The position numbers were made by a program, and so were the translations under genes. Shown here in pieces: positions 1 through 10,580 of a DNA stretch of 64,000 bases (positions are counted from its first letter, which is position 1; the number at the start of each line of letters is the position of its first letter). A model generated the notes under the pieces. It made no database searches. It saw only the letters and a list, made by a program, of their open reading frames with translations, and had not been told where the DNA came from. This stretch comes from Glycine soja (taxonomy: Eukaryota; Streptophyta; Magnoliopsida; Fabales; Fabaceae), in contig NC_041003.1 in the NCBI RefSeq assembly GCF_004193775.1, positions 23,676,685-23,740,684 of the forward strand, written 5' to 3'.

Positions 1-935
1 TCGTTCGTTATTCGTTTTCTTCAGTCTTCAATGGGTAAGTACTTCAAACTGAGCTTTTCAATTCATTCTATGTACCCGTGGTGGTCCACATTTTGTTTCA
101 TGTATTTTTATTCTCGTTTTCATTCGCTTTCTAAACCCCCTTTTGACGTGCTTAAGTCATTTATTTAAGTCATTTCTCGCCTAATCTAAAAATAAAATAA
201 ATTTCCACCGATCATTTGAATTGTAGTATTCGTTAATTTCTGTTAAAATGAATTCCGACTGTTCGGTCGTACCGTAACCACGTTGGAAATCAAAAAAGAG
301 GTAAAATAATAATATAATAATCAAAAATACCTTTTTAGTAAAATAAAGCGAAAAATCAATCGGACGTTTTCTCTTTGGGATTTCTCATTCTTAATTGAAT
401 TGACTAATAACTAAAGCGAAACTAAGGCTAAAATCAACTCGCCTAGTCAAGCTCGTCCACAAAAAAATAGGGTTTTGAAAGTTTATCATTTCAGTTTCTT
501 ACCAAGTAAAATGGATCATTTTTAAGGTCCAACGCCTTAAAATGATCACCTTTCAAGTAAAAAGAATCGCTTGATTCACGCTTAAGGAAGAACTACGTAG
601 GTATGATTTCCTCTTCAATGGAGGGTACGTAGGAGCAAAAGCCCCGCTTTTATCGACCTCAAAAAATAAATAGAAAAAAAATTTAAGGTAACACAATTCC
701 ACAATTCTTAAAAATAGGCTGTTGTCCTTTGGGACAAACGTGAGAGGTGCTAATACCTTCCTCAAACGTAAATACAACTCCCGAACTTAGAATTTTCATT
801 TTAACCGGTTTCCTTCGGTTTTTTCCGACGTTTTCCACAAATAAATGTTGGTGGCGACTCCGCGCATCTTTCCTCCTTTGGAAAGTGCACCCGTGAGCCT
901 CGCCTTCGCTCGCCCGCAAAGGGCACGTTGCAACA
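1..935 (+). mobile_element. 5' LTR of element A, left-truncated by the window edge
   Basis: This is the downstream part of an Ogre/Tat-type LTR. It aligns by eye with the complete LTRs at 20680-22310, 26260-28335 and 49255-50925. The U3 and TATA box lie outside the window. The conserved GTAAGT donor-like site is at 35-40, the CTACGTAG/TACGTAGG motif block is at about 590-660, and the terminal-region hairpin TTGTCC-TTTG-GGACAA is at 722-737. The end reads GTTGCAACA where the other copies have GTTGCGACA, a CG to CA transition. It belongs to the LTR subtype ending GCAAAGGGCACGTTG. Confidence 0.85.
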
Positions 936-2641
936 GTTGGCGACTATTTTTGTGAGATAGGCCTATTTTAAGGAATTGTGGATTTATGAAACTTCGTGTG
1001 TGCATTTGTTGAACTGTGCAAAATGTAAATAATTGTTGTCTATTTCGCATTCTTTACACTGCATTCTAAGCACCCATGGGTTTGATTAAAAAAGGGGCCC
1101 TATACCCGGGTTCATGGGAATTTAAGGAGTGGAGGTGAATCTATCATCATGCTAGGTCTCCGACTTGCTTGATAATAGTGAAACCTCGTCTAGAGCTTTC
1201 TCTCTTTATAATGTGTTGTCCCTGGTATTCCATACCGCCACAATATTATTATCTTGAGTGATGATACCTCTAGAAAACAACCGTGTGAGTTATGAATTGT
1301 TGGGGAGTAGTTATTAGAGACCCCTAGATATTGTCCTATAGGTTCCCAAATAGGGGCAAAGAGCAAACACGCTCCGTGCCATTCGTTCTCATGCATTTTT
1401 TGGTAAATAGCACTAGTTTATAGTTTTGCTAGTGATGTTTGGTTTCTTTAGAGTAATACGTAACCTTTTTAATACTATGTTGAGGCGCCATCATGCCCAA
1501 AACGTAGCATTAAAGTTGGATCTCTGCAGTCTCGTATGTGTGAATTACCCCTTTGTGTTGTTTTCTTTCCATTTCATGCATGCGCATCTGCATCATACCG
1601 TCACACATGTGTTGTATGTGGGTCTCGTCTTTTGTCATGGGAAGCCGGAAGATCCATATCGTCTTCTTAACTGCACACATGGGGCACTGTGCCCCCAAAT
1701 GCGCAATAATGAGAGATAATTTTCCGGGCTCTCGTGTCCGTAAATGCATTCATATCATGCACCGCATAAACATCTCTTCAGCATCATAATGAACATATCG
1801 TTCCTGCATTTGTCCGTTATCACATTCCCATTTTGCATGAGTCATTGCATCATCATGCATATGCGTTCAACATACTTTTTGTTCTACATATTTGCTCATG
1901 CGTGACCCTTGCGTTTTCCCCTGCAAGACAAAAACAAAAAAGAAAGCGCAAAAATTCACGCTGCATTCTTAGTTACATGTGTTAGGTACCATGAGCCAAC
2001 CATGTTGGGATCATAAACCCATTTCTAAAATTAAAAAAAAAACACAAACAAAAAAACAAAATGATTGAGCATGGTACCTAATGTGTGGTTAATTAAGAAA
2101 GGATGTCTCTTCGGGCATCTCAATCTCGTAATTACATTTTCCATGCATAGCATGCGTATTCTCGAGTCTTTCATCCCTATGAAATGTTGATGAAGTATTG
2201 GCGATCAAAATTTCCATTTCCTGGGTTATGGGGTTGAACCAAGCTCGTGCTTTTACAAAAAGGTTCATCGAGTCAAGTTGAAGTATGGAAGTAACCATCT
2301 TGAAAAAAAATTGGGGCAAAAGATCGTGTTACATTGCTGCTTCGTCTACTGCCAAACACATTTAGGGCTGCTGATGTCCCTGTTACTTCTAGTTTCACCT
2401 TGACGAAGATGTCATGGACCATGCTGAAAATCTAAATTGATTCAACCCCATATCCAGTGTAAAATTCGCTATACTTCAATTGTGCATCATTCGCATACAT
2501 CCATGTTGTTCATTGGTTGCATTGCTCATTGCATTCTTTCCTTGAAAAGAAAAAGAGAACCTAATCATTGTTATAAAAAAAAAAGAAAAAAAAGAGCATG
2601 CTTTACGGTGCCCTCGCCGAACCTGTGCTAGAGCTAGAGTA
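936..2641 (+). other. 5' leader of element A; primer site damaged and ORF1 missing
   Basis: No coding region is supported here. The primer site survives only as TGGCGACT (938-945); the next 12 bases seen in B and C are gone. The segment at about 1090-1395 matches the conserved leader of B (28565-28870), with the GGGCCC and CCCGGG palindromes. About 1590-1760 matches the sequence that lies after ORF1 in B (31205-31360), and 1980-2640 matches the ORF1-gag spacer. ORF1 has therefore been lost between about 1400 and 1590. Short ORFs here are not conserved. Confidence 0.7.
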
Positions 2642-3737
2642 ATGGGTAAAGCGGAGGAGGTACAAGAGTAGATGGAGGCCGACATGGAGCCCATGAAAGA
2701 GCAAATGGCCGCAATGATGGAGGCCATGATGAGTGTGAAGAAGATAATGGAAGCCAATGCAGGTGCAATTGCCGCTACCAGCGTTGTTGCTAAGGTGAAC
2801 CCGACGTCCCCATCCGGCATCAACCAAATGAATCATCCAACCTCAGATATGGTAGGCAAAGATTTGGGAAGTACGGGCGTCCCCCATGATGTGCAAATTC
2901 AAAACGAGCACGCCTTCCCGCCATATGGCTTGCCTCTCAACTATACGCCACCCAATGTGGCGTACACTCCCAATAAGAATGTCAATAACCCCACTCCTAT
3001 ACCCATTGAGAACCAACAACCCCAAACTGATCATGAACATGTCTCCTAAACCGTGGGGAAGACATATGAAATTCCCCATCACAATCTAGCCGACTTCGAG
3101 CCTTGGCTCGGATATGCTACTGAAGGGCAAGTAGTTTGTGGTATACCGCTTGAAAACACTTCGGAAGGCCCTCAGTATCACCCCCAGCTACACCTCTTGC
3201 ATTCCACAACAAGTAAAAACCCTCATGCTATGGCAGAAATGGGAAAGTTGGATCATCTAGAGGAAAGGCTCAGGGCCATTGAAGGAGGTGAAGATTATGC
3301 CTTTGCTAACCTAAAAAAGTTGTTCCTAGAACCCAATATCATCACCCCTCCCAAGTTCAAGGTGCTGGACTTTGACAAGTACAAGGGGACTACTTTCCCC
3401 AAGAACAATCTAAAGATGTATTATCGGAAGATGGGGGCATGCGCAAAAGATGAGGAACTGCTGATACATTCCTTCCAAGAAAATCTTACTGGGGTAGCTG
3501 TTACCTGGTACACTAACCTGGAACCTTCTCGAGTCCACTCTTGGAAGGACCTAATGGTTGCCTTCATTAGGCAATATCAGTACAATTTTGATATGGTTCC
3601 GGATAGGATGCAACAACAGAACATGTGCAAAAAGGGGCACAGATCTTTCAAAGAATACGCCCAAAGGTGGAGAGACCTGGCAGCTCAAGTGGCACCTCAA
3701 TGACGGAGAAAAAATGATAATGATAGTAGACACATTA

Positions 3738-3742
3738 CCAGT
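3738..3742. repeat. Left target site duplication CCAGT of solo LTR
   Basis: CCAGT directly precedes the LTR end TGTCGCAACC and recurs at 5897-5901 after GGGTATGACA. B and C lack the insertion at this place in gag, which confirms the junctions. Confidence 0.9.
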
Positions 3743-5896
3743 TGTCGCAACCTACCCTTCGGCGGGAGGGCGACGCGAGACTCGCGGGATGCGTGTTCCA
3801 CGAAAGGAATACGCGCGGAGTCGCCACCAACGTTTATTTGAGGAAAACGTCGGAAAAACCGGAAAAGACGCGATCTACGAACTTTTAAGTGAAAGGTTCG
3901 GGAGTTGTATTTACGCACGGGGAAGGTATTAGCACCCCACACGTCCGTCCCAAAGAACGGCAGCCTTTAATCGAATGTGCAAACATGACTTTGATTTTTA
4001 CGTTCCCTTTTATGTCCTTATATCCTTTATACCCTTTTTATATTTTTCTCTTTTTTGTGGTCGACAAGGGTGTTTCCCTTTGCTCCTACGTATTCCTCAA
4101 TTTGTGATGAGGAAATCAGACCTACGTAGTTCTTTCGGAACAAAGTGTTTGGTTAAGTTGTTTTTGTCTTTTTTGCAAAATATGTTTTTATTGAACAAAA
4201 GGTCATTTAAGGTGTTGAACCATTAAACGGTCTTTTGATTTTGAAAGGGGAGAAACGTTAAGGCGTTGGACCATTAACGACCTCTTGTTTTTGAAAGGAG
4301 AGAAACGTTAAGGCATTGGACCATTAACGATCTCTTGGGGTGGTCGACAAAAGCGGGGCTTTTGCTCCTACGTATCCTCAATGAGGAACTCAGACCTACG
4401 TAGTTCTTGCAAAAGCGGTAAAGTTACATGTTGATTTTATGCTTTTGAACGGTCCATGTTAACCGATAAAAGCAAAGAGGACCGTTTAAGGCGTTGGACC
4501 TTAAAACGGTTTTTAGTGATTTTTCGGAAAAAAACTTGATTTGTGAGTTGATTTTAGTCTTAGTTTCACTTTGGTTATTAATCAATTCATTCAAGGAAAC
4601 TTCCAAAGAAAAACGTCCGATTGATTTTTTTTATTATTTTATTCAAAGATATTTTGATTATTTTATTATTATTTTTCAAGATATTTTGATTATTTTATTA
4701 TTATTTTACTTTTTTTGGTTTAACCGAGGTTATAGCGTGAACGATCGGTTAGATTTCGTTTTAACAGTGATTAAACGAGATTACAACACAAATGATCGGT
4801 TGAAATTCATTTTATCATTTATTAGACGAGAAAATGGCTTAAATAAATGGTTAAAGCACGTTAAAAACGGAAGAAAAGAAAACTGAAAGTAAACGAAATT
4901 AAAGTGAAAGTACACAAAACAAGAAATGAATTGAAAGTCTCGGATTCGAAAACTTACCCGTTGAAGAACGAAGAACGAACGAAGAACGGATGAAGAACGG
5001 TGAAGAACGATGAAGAATTTCCACAGAATTGCTTACGGAAGCGTTTCGGAAGCGCCTCGGCTTAGATTTTCTTCACGGAAACGATTTTTCCAAGCAAATT
5101 CGAAAGAGAGAGAAGTGCCAAAGGGGCTGAACATTTTGAAACAGCTCCCCCCTCCCCTATTTATAGAAAAAAGGGAGGTGCTTGCCGCCCAAAGACTTAA
5201 TGAAGAAGATTTCTAAGCGCACCCGAATTACTAAGTTCACCCCCCTTTTCGTATTTTACGGAAAAGTTACGGAAGCCTTACGAAACTGTTTTCGAATTTG
5301 ATTTTCATCTTTTTTCTCTTCCCTTTCACCAATGTTAAGTGGAATATGCTTACCCAAGGTTTTCGGAAATTTTACGGAAGTATTACGGAAGCCGCGGAAG
5401 CCCCGAAAACCATTTTTCAAAAACGTGGAGGAGCTTGCCGCCCAGTTGCTTCCTCCTTAAGCAACCCAACTTCCAAAATGTTCTAGAAGGGCCTAGATTT
5501 GAATTGCTATTTACACCCCTATCTTGATAAGTTCACCCCCTTACCTTTTTTGGTGATTCTTTTTTCGTAAAGTTACGGAAACTTACGAATCTCGTAACGA
5601 TACTTGTTTTCTTTCCGTAATGTTACGGAACCTTGCGGATTACATAATCATCCCCCTTTTGACTTACGGAATGTTACAAAACCTCACTTAATTATGCAAT
5701 GATGCTTCCATTTGATTTCCGGTGTGTCACGGAAACTTACGGATTGTGCATCAATATATATATATTTTTTTTGGTTTTTCGGCATGTCCTGGAATTTCAC
5801 AAATTGCCCAATGATGGATGCCAAGCACCTCACAAGGACCAAAGAAAGGTCGCATGTCATCAAGCAAAGGTCCCCGGACGAAATTAGGGTATGACA
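3743..5896 (-). mobile_element. Solo LTR (Ogre/Tat type), inverted, inside gag of element A
   Basis: A complete 2154-bp LTR lies on the minus strand, from TGTCATACCC (right end) to GGTTGCGACA (left end). It is flanked by CCAGT at 3738-3742 and 5897-5901, so it is a single insertion later reduced to a solo LTR by LTR-LTR recombination. Minus-strand features include a TATA box (5158-5165), a donor-like GTAAGT (4952-4957), many TTACGGAA/TTCCGTAA octamers at 5260-5660, two CTACGTAG motif blocks (about 4073-4137 and 4338-4410) around a short run of 50-bp repeats, and the terminal-region hairpin (3945-3960). It is of the B/C subtype, ending GAAGGGTAGGTTGCGACA. Confidence 0.92.
5158..5165 (-). promoter_or_regulatory. 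TATA box of inverted solo LTR
   Basis: TATAAATA on the minus strand sits in the same context (followed by GGGGAGG-like sequence) as in the other LTR copies. It would be the retrotransposon Pol II core promoter. Confidence 0.65.
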
Positions 5897-5901
5897 CCAG
5901 T
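5897..5901. repeat. Right target site duplication CCAGT of solo LTR
   Basis: This is the second copy of the five-base duplication; gag sequence of element A resumes directly after it. Confidence 0.9.
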
Positions 5902-6540
5902 ATTCTACTAGGGAAAATGGTGGGCTACGCACCTTCAAAGCTTTGCGGATTTGGTCTTTGCCAGTGAAAGGATCGATGTGGGTCTGAAAAAAGGAAAATT
6001 TAGTCATCCTGCTTGGATGAATGAGAAAACTGGGGCAAATGAAGAGGGTGAGGATGAAGGAGAAGCCCGTGCTGTGACTTCCATTCCAATACAACCAAGT
6101 TTCCCACCAACCCAACAATGTCATTACTCAACCAATAACCAACCTTCTCCTTACCCACCGCCCAGTTATCCACAAAGGCCATCCCTAAAACAACCACAAA
6201 GTCTGTCTACCGCAGTTCCAATGACGAACACCACCTTTAGCATAAACCAAAACACCAACCAAGAAATGAATTTTGCAGTGAAAAAGCCTGTAGAATTCAC
6301 CCCAATTCCGGTGTCCTATGCTGACTTGCTCCCATATCTACTTGATAATTCAATGGTAGCCATAACCCCAACCAAGGTTCATCAACCTCCATTTCTCCGA
6401 GAATACGATTCGAACGCAACGTGTGCTTGTCACGGAGAAGCCCCGGGGCGTTTCATTGAGCATTGTAGGGCTCTGAAGCGTAAGGTGCAAGGTCTAATTG
6501 ATGTTGGCTGAAGTTTGAGGAGAATCGTGTGTAAATCCTG

Positions 6541-6915
6541 ACATTGACAAGAGATGCCACACATGGGGCAATTTTGAAAGCTGTTGTTAGATGTCTCTAA
6601 TGACGCATCTTTGCTTATTCAACTTTCACTAGAATGTGGGTGCAAGCCATTGGTCTGTTTGCTCAAGCGACCTGTGCTTCTGAGTTTGGACTTCCAAGAC
6701 CGTTCAATCAGAGATTACTCGTCTTGCACGTTGGTGGGGGCACCGTAAAACAACGAGTAAAGTTCAAAACCAATAAGTTTCAAAATAAATAAAAAAGTTC
6801 AAAAAGAAAAAAAAGAAGCATTTGATTGACTGTGTTTTCAAGACGTTCATGTGACCCCATTTTATCATTCCGAAAAGTTTGTTTTTTAGAGAGAAGTGAG
6901 TTATCAAGAATAGGA
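6541..6915 (+). other. Post-gag junction of element A (no pol)
   Basis: In an autonomous Ogre element protease and RT would follow gag. Here about 370 bp of sequence without a convincing ORF follows, shared with B (33999-34382) and C (56569-56949). It includes an A-rich stretch at 6770-6820. No protease, RT or integrase motif is visible. Confidence 0.6.
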
Positions 6916-7985
6916 TGTTGGACAAATGGCCTCAGTTACCATAAGGAAAAAAAGGGTTTGAATTAAGATACAAAGGCTATTCCCCAATTAAACTTTCACT
7001 CTTTTTTTTTGGATTAACACCACCCTTAACATGAATTACTCAAAAGACAATTCAAAATAAACTTCTTTAAAGCAAAAGATAAATAGCAATAAATAAAAGA
7101 AGTTTAAGGGATGAGAGGAATGCAAACTTGATTTATACTGGTTCGGCCACTTCCCGTGCCTACGTCCAGTCCTCAAACAACCCACTTGAGATTTTCCACT
7201 CTCTTTGTAAGACTCCTTTTACAAAGTCTAAACCACACATGGACAACCCTTCCCTTGTGTTCAAGAATCCCCTACAACAAGAGACCCACGGTCTCTTAAT
7301 CCCTTTTCAGAAATAAGAAGAAGAGAAGAAGAAATCTCTCTTAAAAGAGATAGATTGTACAATGAAGATCAATCAAAATTCCTTATTGAATATGCAAGTG
7401 GTTGACCAAGGAATCTTTTTGAGAGGATAAAACATTTCAGTTCAGAAAAACTCTTAATCTTTTAAGAGGATAAAACTTCTTGGGCAATGAAAACTCCCTT
7501 TAAGTCCGTGTTTCCAAGTCACCTTTGATGGTCATTCATAAAAAATTTGAATAGGTGTGACTCTTGGCAATTATTTTCTGGAAATCCCCTCTGGTAATCA
7601 ATTACACATTATAAATTTTGAATTCAAATTTCTAGTGACTGTTATAAACATTTTCAGCTGCTGGTAATCGATTACCAGAGAGCAAATCTCAATTTGAAAT
7701 GATAGAATTCTTTGGTCAAACCTTTTGTTTGTTTTCAATTTGGAAACTTCTTCCTAAAGATTCTAAGAGATCAAACTTGATCATATATCTTGACTTTCTT
7801 GGATTCTTGTCTTGAATAAAACTTAGAAGCACTTGATCCTTTAGCATCATCAAGACATCAAAACATCTTGCTTCTACATAGGAGTCATTTGACTTAAATC
7901 CATCAACTGAAAAATCCTTCAACTATTTCTTGTCCTTGGAAAATTCTTTTTGCAAGAATCAACTGCTTCTTTCATTCTTCCTCAC
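6916..7985 (-). mobile_element. Probable inverted LTR fragment of another family (GTAATCGATTAC type) within element A
   Basis: The segment begins TGTTGGACAAA and carries GGTAATCGATTACCAG (about 7663-7678) and a reverse-strand block starting GATGTTTTGATG at about 7860. The same block lies in the opposite orientation at 25690-25900 next to pol of element D, so it is a mobile unit independent of the Ogre backbone. It resembles abundant legume Copia-type LTRs as I remember them; the family and exact ends are not proven. It is also present, with internal deletions, in B and C. Confidence 0.4.
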
Positions 7986-8490
7986 TACGAGGTTGTGAAA
8001 ACAAGACAACAATTGGTACCTCTAAGCCCTACATTGGGGCAATGAAAGGCACCATGCATAAACCTCAAACGAACCTAGGGGCAGATTAGAAGTTCTCACC
8101 CAATAGGTTCCTTGCTACAAGGTCATGACGAAAGACAACGATTGTACCTCAAGGCCTTACACTGGGGCAATGAAAGGCACCATGCATAAACCTCAAACGA
8201 ACCTAGGGGCAGATTAGAAGTTCTCACCCAATAGGTTCCTCGCTACAAGGTCATGACGAAAGACAACGATTGTACCTCAAAGCCTTACACTGGGGCAATG
8301 AAAGGCACCATGCAAAAAACCTCAAGCGAACCTAGGGGCAGATTAGAAGTTCTCACCCAATAGGTTCCCAGCTACAAGGTCATGATGAAAGATAACAATT
8401 GGTACCTCAAAGACTTACACTGAGGCAATGAGGGGCATCGTGCATGAGCCTCAAGTGAACATAGGGGCAGATCAAAAGTTCTCACCCGTC
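7985..8490. repeat. 128-129-bp tandem repeat, about four copies
   Basis: Units carry ACTGGGGCAATGA, CTAGGGGCAGATTAGAAG and CTCACCCAATAGGTTCC. The last motif recurs with spacings of 128 and 129 bp (the CCC ends at 8101, 8229 and 8358). The first and last units are diverged. B (35216-35480) and C (57786-58050) have only two units. No conserved frame is seen. Confidence 0.85.
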
Positions 8491-8984
8491 GATGTTTTTA
8501 AACAAAAAAAAGGGGGATACAAGCCCTGGAATTTCAATAGATTGATTAAACGTCAAACGGCTCCATTTTTGTCACTCCAAAATGGTCAAGTGACTAAATC
8601 AAACAGAACATACACTCTGAGGGAGTTCCCGGAGAGATTTGCAAAAAGATAGGATGAGGTTGCATGAATTATCACCTCTTTCAAAAGGACAGTCAATCTG
8701 TGTTTTCCAAAAAATTAAATCAAAATCAAAATCACAAAATAGGGAAAGAATGTCATGAACATTGTACAACTTTCCATTGCATTGCATTGTTTCATATGAG
8801 GTCAGCATTACCAAATTTCATGACAAAGGTTGCATGCGTCTGCATCCCTAAAAATCATGTTAATTGCATAGATTTCCTACATCTCGTGTCCAGTCTTGTT
8901 GGATGACCGGCCCTCTCGATGAGTCGATCTCTTGCTTTCTCATAAAGGTGGACCCTTGGGTACTAGTACCTATCACTTTTAGAG
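8491..8984 (+). other. Non-coding 3' region of element A
   Basis: No gene or repeat is recognised. The sequence is collinear with B 35481-35930 and C 58051-58497, so it is element backbone rather than host DNA. Confidence 0.5.
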
Positions 8985-9065
8985 GACTATATGTCCTCGC
9001 CTGTAGAGGGCTGCACGCCCTCGTCTTTAGAGGGCTACGCGTCCTCGTTTTCAGTGTGCTCCATA
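8985..9065. repeat. 24-bp hairpin repeat, about three to four units (short allele)
   Basis: Units are GAGGACTATATGTCCTC, GAGGGCTGCACGCCCTC and GAGGGCTACGCGTCCTC, each an inverted repeat with a 5-nt centre. At the same position B and C have about 80 units, so the array has expanded in the B/C lineage or contracted in A. Confidence 0.8.
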
Positions 9066-9414
9066 TCCACACCTTAAGAGAATATAAGGTCCTTTGCCCT
9101 TAGATGCTTCACCGAGACTTGCGCTCCTGGTTAAGGGGCCAGTAGTTTCCTTTTAACAGTTCCTGGGCCACCCCCTGATATTAGAGGGCGACCAACTGTG
9201 CGAGCACATCCAGAAAGGGAGGCTATCACGCATCTACTATGCATACTGGGGCAAGATTTCCCCCGTGCCGCTGCAAAAAGACGAGTGCGGACCATGCGCA
9301 CCAACATGACCACTTTTACATGGATATGGATGACGTTGCTACTTAGTAACATTCTGCCCGGCAACCACAATGCCAATCTCCCCCTGTAGATGTATCGGTT
9401 GGTCTGTGCCGTCA
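9066..9414 (+). other. Non-coding 3' region of element A
   Basis: This is backbone sequence shared with B (37873-38230) and C (60440-60800). The small ORFs on either strand are disrupted between copies, so I call no gene. Confidence 0.5.
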
Positions 9415-9975
9415 TGACATAGGTAAGTATGCACATGGTTCAATTGATTTCTGATGTCATCTATTGTTTGCAGGGATCGTGTCCACAAGACGCCCAGTGG
9501 GCCCGAAGAAGTCCAGCAGGGCCCTGGGGTTTCCAGCTCTGGTTACGGGCCTCTGTCAGTCCTACAGGGTGCCCGTTCCCCCAGCGAGGTCATGCCATCG
9601 TGACATAGGTAAGTATACAGATGGTTCAACTAATTTCTGATACCATCTATTGTTTGCAGGAATCGCACCCACAAAGACACCCAGTGGACCCGGAGAAGTC
9701 CAACAGGGCCCTAGGGTTTCCAGCTCTGGTTACGGGCCTCTGTAGTCCTACAGGGTGCCCATTCCCCCCGACAAGGTCACGCCATCATGACATAGGTAAG
9801 TATGCACATCGCCTAACTGATTTCTGATTTCATCTATTGTTTGCAGAGATCGTGCCCGCAAGACACCCAGTGGACCCGAAGAAGTCCAACAGGGTCTTGA
9901 AGTTTCCAAGCTCTAATTATGGGCCTCTGTCAGTTCTACGGAGTGCCTGTCGCCCCCAGCAAGATCATCAGGTCC
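9415..9975 (+). repeat. 186-187-bp tandem repeat, three copies, each with a 51-nt intron-like module
   Basis: Three direct repeats each contain GTAAGTAT and, exactly 51 nt from its first base, TTTGCAG: 9423-9473, 9609-9659 and 9796-9846. Between them lie branch-point-like CTAAT (second copy) or CTAAC (third copy) followed by TTTCTGAT. B and C each have one unit, with the same 51-nt spacing. The flanking sequence is GC-rich and reads through short open frames, but no protein family is recognised. Confidence 0.8.
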
Positions 9976-10391
9976 CCTACTAATCGAGCTTTCATCAAGA
10001 AGTATTGCATCCCCAGGCAGGCGCAGGGCGAAACACCACAGCAGCCTAGGGATGGCCGGCAACGGGCAACAGACGCACCGCCATCACCTCTAGAGTTCAT
10101 CTCAGCTCATCCACAAAAATGTTAGAGCGTTGCTTACGACCCATGTCCGACCAATAGGCGACCAAGTCCAAAGCCAAAGGTAAGCAAAGTACTAGGTCCG
10201 TGACCGACAAGCCATCATGCGTCCAGCTCAAGACGTTAAAGACGCGCTACTAGGAGGCAACCTAGTAACTTTTAAATCTCTTGTTATTTGATCACTTTTT
10301 GTTTCTCAAGTCATAGCAGGACACACCTAGTTGCTCATGATCCTAGGAATTTAAATAAAACAAGCACAAGCTCGGAAGGTAGTCATACCTC

Positions 10392-10432
<41 letters not shown>

Positions 10433-10580
10433 TTAGGTAGAAAGATACCTTGAATATGCATGTATATAGCAAAAATATCTCACAAAACATATATATGTAT
10501 GTTTAGGTAGCAAGATACCTTGGATATGCATGTATATAGCAAAAATATTATACATATGTTTAGGTAGCAAAATACCTCAT
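9976..10580 (+). other. Non-coding 3' region with TA-rich microsatellite
   Basis: Backbone sequence is followed by a (TA)n run at about 10395-10426. After it come short direct repeats of TGTATGTTTAGGTAG and GATACCTTGGATATGCATG with a period near 65-70 bp. C has four comparable units at 61395-61640. No gene is seen. Confidence 0.65.

Larger units (their letters stand above)
2642..6540 (+). pseudogene. gag: gag of element A, broken and split by a solo LTR
   Basis: This encodes the remains of a Ty3/gypsy Gag, the structural protein that forms the virus-like particle. The frame opens at ATG 2642 and runs to about 3703, with in-frame stops TAG at 2669-2671 and TAA at 3047-3049. A methionine-rich helical N-terminus (MAAMMEAMM) is followed by the retrotransposon gag core at 3240-3700, including the motifs GVAVTWYTNLE and AFIRQYQYNFDM. 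A one-base loss in a C run near 3700 shifts the frame. A solo LTR occupies 3743-5896. Gag resumes at about 5902-6511 with a proline-rich stretch and the cysteine/histidine motif ending in HCRALKRKVQGLIDVG. A small deletion after this creates a stop. It is a non-functional relic of a family gag; protease and RT do not follow. Confidence 0.8.
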
